The notes: generated by a model from the letters alone, not told the origin. DNA of 64,000 nt from Mesorhizobium sp. J428 (GCF_024699925.1 NZ_JAJOMX010000001.1:1650001-1714000); one strand, 5' to 3'; numbered from the stretch's first letter, positions 8,681-21,617 are shown. Made by a program: numbers and translations.

Positions 8681-9453
8681 GCACTGCAGCAAGCAGGGCA
8701 GTGTTTCCCGACTGGCCGGAGCCTGTCGAGATTCTGAACCCTGCCTCCACCTCGCCGCTGGTGCTGATCTGCGACCATGCATCGAATCATTTGCCGGCGA
8801 GCTATCGCGGCCTGGGACTGGATGCCGCCGACCTGAAGCGGCACATCGCCTACGACATCGGTGCCGCCGACGTGACCTGCGCGCTTGCCGCGCAGCTCGG
8901 CGCACCGGCCTTCCTCGGCACCTATTCGCGATTGCTGGTGGATCTCAACCGGCCCTTCGGTTCTCCGACCAGCATGCCGGCGCTCTCCGAAGCGACACGG
9001 ATTCCCGGCAACGAGGCTCCAAGCGAAGCCGAGAAGGCGCTCAGGCGCAGCCGCGTCTTCGATCCTTTCCACGCCGCGATCTCGGATTTCCTCGACCGGC
9101 GACATGCGCCGAGCCTCATCGTTGCGATCCACTCCTTTACGCCGGTGTTCCTCGGGGTCGAACGCCCCTGGCATATCGGCGTCCTGCACGAGAACAGGCC
9201 CGACCTCGCCGAGGCATTCCTGGCGCCGTTGCGGGCGGAGCCCGGCCTGAACGTCGGCGAGAACGTGCCTTACGTGATCGAGCGCGACAGCGACTATGCC
9301 ATCCCGATCCACGGCACGGATCGCGGCAATCCCGCGCTGCTGGTCGAGATCCGCAACGACCTGATCGCCACGCCGCGGGGCGTCGCCGAGTGGACCGGCC
9401 GCCTTGCGCCGATCCTCGACCATCTCGCCGCTACCTACGCCACCCCCAATTGA
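8677..9453 (+). CDS. N-formylglutamate amidohydrolase family protein
   Basis: 258 residues from a TTG codon that overlaps the previous stop (ATATTGA). Family motifs are clear: CDHASNHLP near residue 30, LLVDLNRPFGSPT near 87, AIHSFTPVF near 148 and the final ALLVEIRNDLI near 225. HutG-type enzymes in this fold split N-formylglutamate to formate and glutamate. Without hut genes nearby it is more likely to act on another N-formyl or N-acyl product of this pathway. Cytoplasmic, no signal peptide. Confidence 0.88.
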   Translation: MSTAASRAVFPDWPEPVEILNPASTSPLVLICDHASNHLPASYRGLGLDAADLKRHIAYDIGAADVTCALAAQLGAPAFLGTYSRLLVDLNRPFGSPTSMPALSEATRIPGNEAPSEAEKALRRSRVFDPFHAAISDFLDRRHAPSLIVAIHSFTPVFLGVERPWHIGVLHENRPDLAEAFLAPLRAEPGLNVGENVPYVIERDSDYAIPIHGTDRGNPALLVEIRNDLIATPRGVAEWTGRLAPILDHLAATYATPN

Positions 9454-9472
9454 CCGCAACTGAGAGGATGCC

Positions 9473-10792
9473 ATGTCGGATACGGAAGCCACGATCAAAG
9501 CCGTCCAGGATTTCATCGAGAAGGACCGCGATTTCGTCATCAACCTGACGCGCGACATCGTCCGCATCCCCTCGGTCAATCCGAAGTTCGAGACCGGCGA
9601 CGGCCTCAACCGCGAGGGCGATGTCCAGGCCCTTTTGGAAAAGGCCATCAAGGACGAGGGCTTTGCGACCGAACAGTTCGACGCCCTGCCCGCCCGCCCG
9701 AACCTGATCGGCGAGAAGCCCGGCTCGGAAGAGAAGAGCCTGATCCTGTGCGGTCATATCGACGTGGTGCCGACCGGCGCTCTGAAGGACTGGACGGTCG
9801 ATCCGTTCGGTGGCGAGATCCGCGACGGCAAGCTGTACGGACGCGGCGCGATCGACATGAAGGGCGGCGTGGCGGCCTGCGTCGCTGCCATGCGCGCGCT
9901 TAATCGGACGGGCGTGACGCTGGACGGGCGGCTCGCCTTCCACTCGGTCGTCGATGAGGAGGCCGGCGGCGGCGGCGCGATCGACAATGTCAGGCGCGGC
10001 AAGCTGGCCAAGGCGATCCTCGTCGCCGAACCGAGCTGGGGCGACGTGCATCCGGCCGAGGGCGGCCTCGAATGGGCGCGCGTCACCATCCGCGGCCGTA
10101 ACGGCCATTCCGCCTTCCGTTTCAACGAGATCTATCCACAGCAGCACACGCCCGACCGGATCGTGCCCGCGGTCAACGCCATCGACATCGCGGCACGCTT
10201 CATCCAGGCCGTTCACCTGTTCGAGCAGAACCGCGTCCGCGCCAAGGCGCATCCCCTGCTGCCGGCCGGCATGAACACGATCAATATCGGCGTGATGTGG
10301 GGCGGCACGGCGCTGGGCGAGAACGGCCTGCCGACGGTGATGACCAATCCGGCGATCATTCCGGACGCGGTGGTGCTCGACCTCGACATGAAGTTCCTGC
10401 CGGACGAAACCTCGAAACAGTACCGCAAGGACTTCGAGGATTTCGTCGCGCATTTCTGTGCGATGGACGACTGGCTCAAGGCCAACCCGATCAAGATCGA
10501 CTGGGAATTGGGCGGCCTGTTCTTCGCACCGATGAACACCTCGCCGGACCACCCGCTCGTCGCCTCCCTGATGAAACGGCAGGCTGAGATCGGCAAAGCG
10601 CCGACTATGAAGGGTTTCATAGCCGTCTGCGACGCCGCTCATTACTCTGGCGCAGGTGTCGATGGCGTCATCTTCGGACCAGGCGGCGACGGCTTCCACG
10701 GCGTAGACGAGTACGTCGATGTCGAGTCGCTGGTGAGCAGTGCCAAGGTGATCGCAGCCGCGGTCGTCGACTGGTGCGGCGTCAAGGCTTGA
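9473..10792 (+). CDS. M20-family metallopeptidase/deacylase (ArgE/DapE type)
   Basis: 439 residues, ATG after GAGAGG. Zinc-site motifs in order: ILCGHIDVVPTG near residue 97, LYGRGAIDMKGG near 122, DEEAGGGG near 160 and a closing GPGGDGFHGVDEYVDVESL near 400. This is the dinuclear-zinc aminoacylase/peptidase group, which removes acyl groups from amino acids or splits dipeptides. It sits in the operon between the N-formylglutamate-amidohydrolase-like gene and a second M20 hydrolase, which supports a pathway dedicated to N-acylated amino acids. Confidence 0.9.
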   Translation: MSDTEATIKAVQDFIEKDRDFVINLTRDIVRIPSVNPKFETGDGLNREGDVQALLEKAIKDEGFATEQFDALPARPNLIGEKPGSEEKSLILCGHIDVVPTGALKDWTVDPFGGEIRDGKLYGRGAIDMKGGVAACVAAMRALNRTGVTLDGRLAFHSVVDEEAGGGGAIDNVRRGKLAKAILVAEPSWGDVHPAEGGLEWARVTIRGRNGHSAFRFNEIYPQQHTPDRIVPAVNAIDIAARFIQAVHLFEQNRVRAKAHPLLPAGMNTINIGVMWGGTALGENGLPTVMTNPAIIPDAVVLDLDMKFLPDETSKQYRKDFEDFVAHFCAMDDWLKANPIKIDWELGGLFFAPMNTSPDHPLVASLMKRQAEIGKAPTMKGFIAVCDAAHYSGAGVDGVIFGPGGDGFHGVDEYVDVESLVSSAKVIAAAVVDWCGVKA

Positions 10793-10823
10793 CCGGAACG
10801 ACGGCCAATCGAAGGAGGCACTC

Positions 10824-12038
10824 ATGACGCGGACAATCCCGCTGGACAACAGCCTGATCGACGAGGCGACCGAGTGGCGGCGCTATCTCCATGCCCATCC
10901 CGAGACGGCCTTCGACGAGCATCGCACCGCCGATTTCGTCGCCGCCAAGCTGGAGGAATTCGGCATCGAGGTTCATCGGGGCCTCGGCGGAACGGGCGTG
11001 GTCGGAACGCTGAAGCGGGGCACCAGCCCCGCGGCCGTGGGCCTGCGCGCAGACATGGATGCTCTCTTCATCCATGAGGAAAACGATGTCGACTACCGTT
11101 CGACCGTGGACGGCAAGATGCATGCCTGCGGCCATGACGGGCACATGGCGATGCTGCTCGGCGCGGCCAGGCACCTTGCCCGCAACGGCGACTTCGACGG
11201 CACGGTGCGCTTCATCTTCCAGCCGGCCGAGGAGACGGGGGACGAGCGTTGCGGCGGCAACGAAATGGTGAAGGACGGGTTGTTCGAGAAGTTTCCCGTG
11301 CAGGCGATGTTCGGCATGCACAATTTTCCCGGCGCGCCACTCGGCACATTCATGATGCGTACCGGTCCGATGCTGGCCTCGATCGACACGTTCGAGTTCC
11401 ACATCGGAAGCGAACTGTCCCATCCGCATTCGCAGTTCTATGTCGCGGACCCGCTGCTCATCGCCGCCAGCCTCGTCCAGGACATGCACGCCTTCAAGGC
11501 GCGCTACGTCAATCCGGCGGAGCCTGTGGTGCTCTCCATCACCCAGTTCCAGAGCGGCAATCCGGCCGACCGGCAGAGTGTCCACGTGACGCCGGACAAG
11601 GCTGTCGTGCGCGGCACGCTCTATACGCTGAACGACACCATTCGCGGGCAGTTCGAGGCGGGACTGGAGAAGCTGGTGCGCAATGCCGCCGAGGCCAGCG
11701 GCGCGACCCACAAGTTCGTCTTCGAGCGGGGCTATCCGGTGCTGCGCAACACGCAGGAGGAAACCGAATTCGCCACATCGGTGGCGGAGGAGGTCGCAGG
11801 CGCGGACAAGGTGAGCGCGGCGATGCAACCGGTGATGGGCGCCGAGGACTTCGCCTTCATGCTCGGCAAGGTGCCCGGCTGCTATGTCTTCCTCGGTTCG
11901 GCACGGGAAGGCGAGGCGACGCCGCGCCAGCTGCACAATCCGGCCTACGACTTCAACGATGAAGCTCTGCCGGTCGGCATCCGTTACTGGGCGACGCTGG
12001 CGGAGCGCTACCTCAGTCAGGCATCCGCCCAGCAGTAA
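10824..12038 (+). CDS. M20D amidohydrolase (hippurate hydrolase-like)
   Basis: 404 residues. Distinctive M20D motifs are GLRADMDALFIHEEN near residue 74, MHACGHDGHMAMLLGAA near 98, FQPAEETGDERCGG near 133 and VMGAEDFAFML near 335. Family members (HipO, IAA-amino-acid hydrolases, N-acetyl-L,L-diaminopimelate deacetylases) release free amino acids from N-acyl or N-aroyl conjugates. It is the last gene of the plus-strand operon that begins with the RpiR regulator and runs head-to-head into the convergent Liv importer. Confidence 0.9.
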   Translation: MTRTIPLDNSLIDEATEWRRYLHAHPETAFDEHRTADFVAAKLEEFGIEVHRGLGGTGVVGTLKRGTSPAAVGLRADMDALFIHEENDVDYRSTVDGKMHACGHDGHMAMLLGAARHLARNGDFDGTVRFIFQPAEETGDERCGGNEMVKDGLFEKFPVQAMFGMHNFPGAPLGTFMMRTGPMLASIDTFEFHIGSELSHPHSQFYVADPLLIAASLVQDMHAFKARYVNPAEPVVLSITQFQSGNPADRQSVHVTPDKAVVRGTLYTLNDTIRGQFEAGLEKLVRNAAEASGATHKFVFERGYPVLRNTQEETEFATSVAEEVAGADKVSAAMQPVMGAEDFAFMLGKVPGCYVFLGSAREGEATPRQLHNPAYDFNDEALPVGIRYWATLAERYLSQASAQQ

Positions 12039-12047
12039 CGCAGAGGA

Positions 12048-12070
12048 GGCGTCCGGCCTTGCCGGGCGCC
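12048..12070. terminator. Bidirectional terminator hairpin between convergent operons
   Basis: A 10-bp stem (GGCGTCCGGC / GCCGGGCGCC, one G-T pair) with a CTT loop, followed by TATTT on the plus strand. It sits exactly between the stop of the M20D hydrolase and the stop of livM, as expected for a shared terminator. Confidence 0.7.
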
Positions 12071-13116
12071 TATTTCCGGCCTGATCCGCGACGGTTGAAC
12101 AGGACGTCGCCGGCGCTTTTCAGCATGCCCATGATGCCGCCCGGATAGGCAAGCATCACGACGAGGATGAGGATGGCGGTGATCATCGGCCGCCAGGCGC
12201 CAAAATCCGCCATCGCTTCCGAGAACACCGTCAGCACGAAGGAGGCGATGATCGCGCCGTAGATTGTACCGGTGCCGCCGAGCAGCACCATCGACAGGAT
12301 GATCGTGGCAAGGCTCATGCCGAAGACCTCGACCGACGCATTGCGCTGGTAGGCGGCATAGAAGGCGCCGACGACGCCGGTGAAAAACGCGCTGGCGGCC
12401 AGCGTGATCAGCCGCTGCCGAACCAGCGATATGCCGCGGCTGACCGCGTATTCCTCGTTGTCGCGGAGCGCCACGATGCTGATGCCCATGCGCGAGCGCA
12501 CGAAGATGCGCAGGAAGACGGTGCTGAGCGCCAGCAGTCCGAGAGCGATGTAGAAATAGGCGAACTTCGCGTCGCGGACCATGTTGTGGTCGAACCAGTA
12601 GAGGGCGGGGATGCGTACCAGACCCTGCGTGCCGCCCGTGTAGTCGGACTGGCTGAGAATGATCTGCATCACCAGCTGCGCGAAGCCGAAGGTCACGAGA
12701 ATGATGTAGATGCCCTTGAGCCGCAGGATCGGGATCGTCACCAGCACCGCGGCGAGCATTGCGACGATGCCGCTGGCGACCATCGCGATCCAGGGATCCA
12801 TTTCGGCGAGTTTCGTCAGCAGGCTGTAGGCGTAGACGCCGATGCCGAAGAGCGCGATGTGGCCGAAGTTGAAGACGCCTCCATAGCCGAGGCTGAGATC
12901 CCAGTTGGACGCGACGACGGCGTAGATGAACACCATGATGAGGACATGGCGGCTGTAGCTGTCGGTGAACACGAAGGGTGCCAGCGCCAGGAGCACGAAG
13001 CCGATCGCAAGCGCGATCGCCTCGCGCTGCCAGGACACGCGGCCCGGCGCCTTCGGCACGATCGCGGAAGATGCGGCAGGTTGGGTCATCGTCTCGGCGG
13101 AACTGGCGCTGGTCAT
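12070..13116 (-). CDS. livM: Branched-chain-type ABC transporter permease LivM
   Basis: 348 residues; ATG at 13116 chosen because it overlaps the livH stop by 4 bp. About ten hydrophobic segments; the LivM signature NWDLSLGYGGVFNFGHIALFGIGVYA lies near residue 75 (only key part: LGYGGVFNFGHIALFG), and the coupling region RQRLITLAASAFFTGVVGAF near 235. LivM and LivH form the channel of HAAT-family importers for leucine-type amino acids, amides and related compounds. It is the last gene of a minus-strand operon (binding protein, livG, livF, livH, livM), convergent with the hydrolase operon. Confidence 0.93.
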   Translation of the reverse strand: MTSASSAETMTQPAASSAIVPKAPGRVSWQREAIALAIGFVLLALAPFVFTDSYSRHVLIMVFIYAVVASNWDLSLGYGGVFNFGHIALFGIGVYAYSLLTKLAEMDPWIAMVASGIVAMLAAVLVTIPILRLKGIYIILVTFGFAQLVMQIILSQSDYTGGTQGLVRIPALYWFDHNMVRDAKFAYFYIALGLLALSTVFLRIFVRSRMGISIVALRDNEEYAVSRGISLVRQRLITLAASAFFTGVVGAFYAAYQRNASVEVFGMSLATIILSMVLLGGTGTIYGAIIASFVLTVFSEAMADFGAWRPMITAILILVVMLAYPGGIMGMLKSAGDVLFNRRGSGRK

Positions 13117-13991
13117 GCGAGCCCCCTGCCGCTGCCGGTGGAGAAGAGCCCTTCGGGCCGGACCATGAGGGTCAGGATGAGCGCGGCGAAGAGCAGCGCC
13201 GGCGTCCAGTAGAGGCCGAAATAGTAACTGCAGATCGCCTCGAAGAAGCCGATCACATAGGCCGCGAAGATCGGGCCCGAAATGCTCGATATGCCGCCGA
13301 AGACGACGACGATGAGCGCCTTCAGCAACGGATCGGCGCCCATGACCGGGGTCATGAAGCGATAACCGCCGAGGAAGATGCCGGCGAGCGCCGCAAGTGC
13401 TGCCGCTATGCCGAAGGCAAGCGCGTAGAGCGCCGTGACGTTGAGGCCGACCAAGCGGCTGGCATCCTCGTTCTGTGCGACGGCGCGCAGCGCAAGTCCC
13501 AGGCGCGTGCGGCTGAGGAACAGCCAGAGCGCCCCGAGGATGAGCGGCGTGATGACGATGATCGCGATCTGGTGCATCGACACGCCGATGCCGCCGATCA
13601 TGGCATTGCCCTCGAGCAGCGGCGGAACCTGCTTGGACCGGGGTCCCCAGGTGACGAGCACGCCGTTCTCGATCAGCGAGCCTGCGGCGAGCGTGGTGAT
13701 GACGACGACCAGGACCAGATTGGCGCGGCCGATCAGCGGCCTGACCACCGTCGCCTGCAGCAGCCAGCCGACGCCCGCCATCAGCGCCACAGCGAGGGGG
13801 AAGGCCGCGAACGGCGGCAAGCCCCACGCGCCGAGCTGCCAGGCGACATAGGCGCCGAGCATCATCAGCACGCCGTGGCTGAAGTTGAACACGCCGATCG
13901 TGGTCCACACCAGCGCGAGGCCGACCGCCATCATGGCGTAGAGCGAGCCCTGGAACAGGCCGCCGAACAGGATATCCGCCACCGTGTTCAT
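13113..13991 (-). CDS. livH: Branched-chain-type ABC transporter permease LivH
   Basis: 292 residues with eight or so membrane segments. The typical N-terminal signature GLFQGSLYAMMAVGLALVW (near residue 11) followed by GVFNFSHGVLMMLGAYVAW identifies LivH. The conserved late block DPLLKALIVVVFGGISSISG is near residue 222. It partners livM, with a 4-bp overlap. Confidence 0.94.
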   Translation of the reverse strand: MNTVADILFGGLFQGSLYAMMAVGLALVWTTIGVFNFSHGVLMMLGAYVAWQLGAWGLPPFAAFPLAVALMAGVGWLLQATVVRPLIGRANLVLVVVITTLAAGSLIENGVLVTWGPRSKQVPPLLEGNAMIGGIGVSMHQIAIIVITPLILGALWLFLSRTRLGLALRAVAQNEDASRLVGLNVTALYALAFGIAAALAALAGIFLGGYRFMTPVMGADPLLKALIVVVFGGISSISGPIFAAYVIGFFEAICSYYFGLYWTPALLFAALILTLMVRPEGLFSTGSGRGLA

Positions 13992-13994
13992 GGA

Positions 13995-14711
13995 TCAGTG
14001 CCCGAAATACATGGCCATGATGTCGGAGTGGGCCAGGCTTTCGCCCGGCTTGATCTCCGTTTCTACCTGGCCGTGATTGATGAAATAGAGGTGGTTCGTG
14101 AGTTCGAGCAGGAACTCGACGTCCTGCTCGACCACGATCAGCGGCACGCCGCTCTTCGAGATATCGAAGACCGCCTTGCACAGCTCGTCCTTGATCTTCG
14201 GCGCAAGGCCGAGCGTCGGCTCGTCGAGGATCAAAAGCTTCGGATGGCTCATCAGCGCGGTGCCGATCGACACCATCTGCCGTTCGCCGCCGGACAAGGT
14301 GCGCACGCGCTGCCGCCAGCGGGCGCGCAGCTTCGGAAAGAGCGCCAGCACCTTTTCCCGGTTCGCCTCCTCGGCGGCGCGGGCGCGCGGCGTATAGGCG
14401 CCGAGCGCCAGGCAGTCGGCGATGGTCAGGTCCGGGAACAGCGTGTTGCCCTGCGGGACGTGGATCAGCCCCCTGTCCACGATGGCCCTGGGGCTCATCC
14501 CGGTGATGTTCTCGCCTTCGAACTCGACCGCCCCGCCGCGCGGCTTGAGCAGTCCCGATATGGCGCGCAGCAGCGTGGTCTTGCCGTGGCCGTTGGGGCC
14601 GAACAGGCCGACATTGCCATTCGCGCCCGCGGCGACGGAAATCCCGTCGAGCACCGTCACCCGGCCATAGCCGGCGGAGAGGCGGGCGACGTTGAGCATG
14701 GGAGCGCTCAT
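13995..14711 (-). CDS. livF: Branched-chain-type ABC transporter ATP-binding protein LivF
   Basis: 238 residues from the ATG at 14711, which overlaps the livG stop. Walker A GPNGHGKTT (near residue 38), signature LSGGERQMVSIGTALM (near 137), Walker B LLILDEPTLGLAPKI (near 157) and EQDVEFLLE (near 192) are all present. LivF is the smaller of the two ATPases of HAAT importers. Confidence 0.93.
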   Translation of the reverse strand: MSAPMLNVARLSAGYGRVTVLDGISVAAGANGNVGLFGPNGHGKTTLLRAISGLLKPRGGAVEFEGENITGMSPRAIVDRGLIHVPQGNTLFPDLTIADCLALGAYTPRARAAEEANREKVLALFPKLRARWRQRVRTLSGGERQMVSIGTALMSHPKLLILDEPTLGLAPKIKDELCKAVFDISKSGVPLIVVEQDVEFLLELTNHLYFINHGQVETEIKPGESLAHSDIMAMYFGH

Positions 14712-15436
14712 GCGACCTTCCTGCTGCCGAGATAGGCTTCCACGACGCGCTGGTCCGCCACCACCGTGCGCGGATCGCCAAGCGCCAGCACCGAGCCTTC
14801 GTTGAGCACGAGCAGGTGCTGCGACAGGCTCATCAGCAGCGTCAGTACATGCTCGATGAGAAGAATGGTGATGCCGCGCGCGGCCGTGCGGCGGATGAGC
14901 TCGATCGAACTGTCGATCTCGGGCTTGGTCAGGCTGGACGCCGGCTCGTCGAGCAGCAGCATCTTCGGCTTCATCGCAATCGCCGTCGCGAGCATGAGGC
15001 ACTTGCGCTGGAATACCGACAGTTCGCCCGCCGGCCGGCCGAAGTCCTGCGCCGAAAAGCCGACGAATTCGAGCGCTTCGGCGGCCGAGGCCGCCGCCTC
15101 CACCGTCTGCTGGTCGCCAAAGGCCGAGCCCATCAGCGCATTCTCGAACACGGTCAGACCGTCGAAGGCGGTCTCGCGCTGGAAGGTGCGGGCAAGACCG
15201 AGCCGCGCGATCCGGTGGCCGCGCAGCTTCTGGATCTCCACGCCGTCGAAACGGATCGTGCCGTGGTCCGGTCCGAAGGGAATGCCGGTGATGGTGTTGA
15301 ACAGCGTGCTCTTGCCGCTGCCGTTCGGGCCGGCGATCCCGAAGATTTCGCCAGCCTCGACCTTAAAGGAGACGTTGTCGACGGCCTTCAGCGAGCCGAA
15401 GGCCTTCGAGACGCCGTCCAGTTCCAGCAACGCCAT
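14708..15436 (-). CDS. livG: Branched-chain-type ABC transporter ATP-binding protein LivG
   Basis: 242 residues. Walker A GPNGSGKSTLFNTITG (near residue 35), RTFQRETAFDGLTVFENALMG (near 84; the LivG-type RTFQ block), Walker B MLLLDEPASSLTKPEI (near 157) and IEHVLTLLMSLSQHLLVLNEG (near 193). The usual signature LSGGQ is replaced by LSVFQRKCLMLATAIA, a weak match for this ATPase subunit, but the family identity is clear. It follows the binding protein by 4 bp. Confidence 0.92.
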   Translation of the reverse strand: MALLELDGVSKAFGSLKAVDNVSFKVEAGEIFGIAGPNGSGKSTLFNTITGIPFGPDHGTIRFDGVEIQKLRGHRIARLGLARTFQRETAFDGLTVFENALMGSAFGDQQTVEAAASAAEALEFVGFSAQDFGRPAGELSVFQRKCLMLATAIAMKPKMLLLDEPASSLTKPEIDSSIELIRRTAARGITILLIEHVLTLLMSLSQHLLVLNEGSVLALGDPRTVVADQRVVEAYLGSRKVA

Positions 15437-15440
15437 TGCG

Positions 15441-16694
15441 TCACTTCATCCAGGGCTGGAGCTGGAATTCCCCGGTCGCATACTGCTCCGGCGAGATCAG
15501 GGTCCGCTTGCCGTCCCAGATCTGGAAGAAGGTGATCGGGATGAAGTCGTCGCCCTGCGTGGCGAGATGCGTCGCCTGGTCGAACTTCAGGCGGCCGGCG
15601 GAGATCTGCTTGTCGGTCTCGCCGAGCGCCTTCATGACGGCGGCATGGTCGGAGGCATCGCCCGCCTTCTTGAGCGCATCGAGATAGAGGTAGATGGTCT
15701 CGTAGAGCGCGACGCCGTAGGTACCGCTCTCGGTGCCGTATTTCGCCTTGTATTTCGCAGCCACCTCGTCCGCACGCGGGTTCTTCGGCGTCGTCAGCGG
15801 ACCTCCGAGCAGGTTGTAGATGATACCGGTCGAGTTCGCCTTCGTCAGCTCCACGAACTCAGGCACGCTCGGCGCATACTGCAGGAAGACGAGGCTCTTG
15901 GTCGGCTGCTCCATGAACTGGTTCAGGAACGACGCCGAGTTGCCCGGCAGGTAGTCGGTGTTGATGACCACGTCCGGAACGTCGCTGCGCACCTTGGTCA
16001 GGATGGCGCGCCAGTCGGTGACCTCGCCGAACGGCACGAGCTCGTCGACCGTGATCGTCCAGCCCTGTTCGGTGAAGGTCTTCTTCATGCCTTCCGAGAT
16101 GGTCTTCGAATAGGCATTGTCGGAGGAGATGATGGCCACCTTCTTGGTCGGCAGCTGGATCTTTCCGTCCTTGGCGAGCTTCTCGACGAAATAGGTCACG
16201 TCGGTGTTGTAGGCATCGAAGGACGGCGTCAGCGACCAGCAGCAGGTATACTTGGCCGGATCGGGCGCGATGATGTCGCGCGTCTGCTGCGACGTTGCGG
16301 AGAGCACGTAAGGCATCTCCGCCTCGGCCATGTTCTCGATCTCGAAATTGGTCAGGCTGGCGTAGCCCGTGGTCATGAAATGCACGTCGGGATCGCCGAG
16401 CAGGCGCTCCACCGCGCTGGTGACGTTGCCGGCCGACTGATCCTTCACGTCGCCGACGACGAGCTCGAAGGTGTTGCCGTTGAAGCCTCCGGCTGCATTG
16501 ATCTCGTCGATGGCGAGCTGTGCGCCGCGCTGGAACTCCTGGCCGTCTGCCGCGGCCGGTCCGGTCTGCGGCGCAAGCAGTCCGATCTTGATCGTGTCGG
16601 CCCACGCAGCCCCGCCGGCCGTGGTGGCCATTGCTGCGAGCGAAGCCCCCAGGAGAAGGCGGCGGACACGAGAACCGACGCTATTCGACATCAT
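15441..16694 (-). CDS. Branched-chain-type ABC transporter substrate-binding protein (LivK-like)
   Basis: 417 residues. Twin ATG start; signal peptide with basic RVRRLLLG and hydrophobic core (residues about 12-33, cleavage near AWA-DT). The mature part opens IKIGLLAPQTGPAAADGQEFQRGAQLAIDE (key: GLLAPQTGP), the Peripla_BP_6 fold of amino-acid and amide binding proteins. As first gene of the minus-strand liv operon it supplies the specificity. Convergent arrangement with the deacylase operon suggests an N-acyl amino acid, amide or urea-type ligand, but this is inference. Confidence 0.93.
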   Translation of the reverse strand: MMSNSVGSRVRRLLLGASLAAMATTAGGAAWADTIKIGLLAPQTGPAAADGQEFQRGAQLAIDEINAAGGFNGNTFELVVGDVKDQSAGNVTSAVERLLGDPDVHFMTTGYASLTNFEIENMAEAEMPYVLSATSQQTRDIIAPDPAKYTCCWSLTPSFDAYNTDVTYFVEKLAKDGKIQLPTKKVAIISSDNAYSKTISEGMKKTFTEQGWTITVDELVPFGEVTDWRAILTKVRSDVPDVVINTDYLPGNSASFLNQFMEQPTKSLVFLQYAPSVPEFVELTKANSTGIIYNLLGGPLTTPKNPRADEVAAKYKAKYGTESGTYGVALYETIYLYLDALKKAGDASDHAAVMKALGETDKQISAGRLKFDQATHLATQGDDFIPITFFQIWDGKRTLISPEQYATGEFQLQPWMK

Positions 16695-16838
16695 ATTACG
16701 ACCCCTCTGGAACCCTTGTTGGCAGGTTGAATAATTGACAATCTATGCACATGCGGTCCAATCTGAAAAGACATTTTCACACTCCGGCGCGATCTTTTGC
16801 CTATTCACTGGACTCGCCGACATGGGTGATGAATTGAT

Positions 16839-17702
16839 GTGCAGGCAGTGAATATCGCGAAAACGGAGGCCCCGGTGGCAACGAAGAAGTCCAAGATCGA
16901 GACAAGTCATGGCACGCTTGCGGTCCGGGAGACGGACAGTTCCGGCATGCCGTTGCTGATGATCCATGGCAATTCGTCAAGCAGCGAAGTCTTCCGCAAC
17001 CAGTTCGAGGGACAGATCGGCAGGGATTATCATTTGATCGCGTTCGACCTGCCCGGACACGGCGAGTCCGCCGACGCGGTCGATCCGGACCGCACCTACA
17101 ACATGCCCGGTTATGCCGACGCCTTCACCGAAGCGATGCTCAAGCTCGGCTACGATCGCGCGGCGATCTTCGGCTGGTCGCTCGGGGGTCATATCGGCCT
17201 CGAAATGATCGGCCTCTACAAGGGAATGCTCGGCCTGATGATCACCGGCACGCCACCCGTATCGGCGGCCGACCTCGGCAACGGATTCCTGCCGAGCCCG
17301 CATATGGGCCTGGCAGGAAAGCAGGACTTCACCGAGGAGGACGTCGACGCGTATGCGCGCAGCACCTGCGGCGAGCCGTTCGACCAAGTGCTCTACGATG
17401 CGGTCAAGCGCACCGATGGGCGAGCCCGGGCGATGATGCTCGGGAAGTTCGCCCAGGGCGTCGGCCGCGACCAGGCGCAGATCGTGCTCGGCGACACGCC
17501 GCCGATCGCCGTGGTCAACGGCGCCGACGAGCCCTTCGTCAACGTCGCCTTCGTCGACACGATCCCCTTCTCCAACCTGTGGGAAGGCAAGAAGTTCGTC
17601 ATCGAAAAATCCGGGCACGCGCCGTTCTGGGACTCGCCGGACCGTTTCGACCCGATCCTCGACCGGTTCCTCAAGAGCCTGGAACCCGCCTGGCGCAAAT
17701 AG
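16839..17702 (+). CDS. Alpha/beta-hydrolase fold protein
   Basis: 287 residues from a GTG; another GTG at 16848 would remove three residues. Hydrolase motifs: oxyanion MIHGNSSSS (near residue 45), LPGHGES (near 72), nucleophile elbow GWSLGGHIGLEM (near 110), acid NGADEPFV (near 228) and histidine SGHAPFWDSPDRF (near 260). The family is broad (esterases, C-C bond hydrolases, haloperoxidases). It is a single gene divergent from the liv operon (144 bp apart) and convergent with metH. The substrate is not predictable. Confidence 0.85.
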   Translation: MQAVNIAKTEAPVATKKSKIETSHGTLAVRETDSSGMPLLMIHGNSSSSEVFRNQFEGQIGRDYHLIAFDLPGHGESADAVDPDRTYNMPGYADAFTEAMLKLGYDRAAIFGWSLGGHIGLEMIGLYKGMLGLMITGTPPVSAADLGNGFLPSPHMGLAGKQDFTEEDVDAYARSTCGEPFDQVLYDAVKRTDGRARAMMLGKFAQGVGRDQAQIVLGDTPPIAVVNGADEPFVNVAFVDTIPFSNLWEGKKFVIEKSGHAPFWDSPDRFDPILDRFLKSLEPAWRK

Positions 17703-17729
17703 ACCACGACGGCGCGGTGGCGGGCGAGA

Positions 17730-21536
<3,807 letters not shown>

Positions 21537-21567
21537 GACCTGTCCTTTATGCGACGAGATCTTCGTC

Positions 21568-21587
21568 ACATAAAGACATCTTTATGT
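21568..21587. promoter_or_regulatory. 20-bp palindromic operator upstream of metH (SahR-like)
   Basis: ACATAAAGACATCTTTATGT: 8-bp arms with 4-base centre, 32 bp before the metH ATG. The TAAAGAYRTCTTTA core resembles, as I remember it, the site of ArsR-family SahR, an S-adenosylhomocysteine sensor that controls methionine genes in Proteobacteria. A further CTTTATG half-site is at 21545-21551. The protein assignment is inference; the palindrome is directly visible. Confidence 0.6.
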
Positions 21588-21617
21588 CAACATGCGGCAG
21601 GTTGCGGAACGAATTTG

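Noticed and set aside
12978..14735. Long plus-strand open frame (about 585 codons) across livM/livH/livF
   Set aside because: Arg/Asp/Glu/His-rich composition typical of the antisense frame of GC-rich genes; the minus strand carries clear Liv transporter motifs.
14708..15436. LivG as a broken ATPase because the signature LSGGQ is absent
   Set aside because: Walker A, Walker B and the switch region are intact and the signature region reads LSVFQRK, a divergent but in-frame form; no frameshift is visible.
21537..21569. MetH start at 21569
   Set aside because: That start lies inside the palindromic operator and lacks a ribosome site; ATG 21536 has AAAGGA at good spacing.
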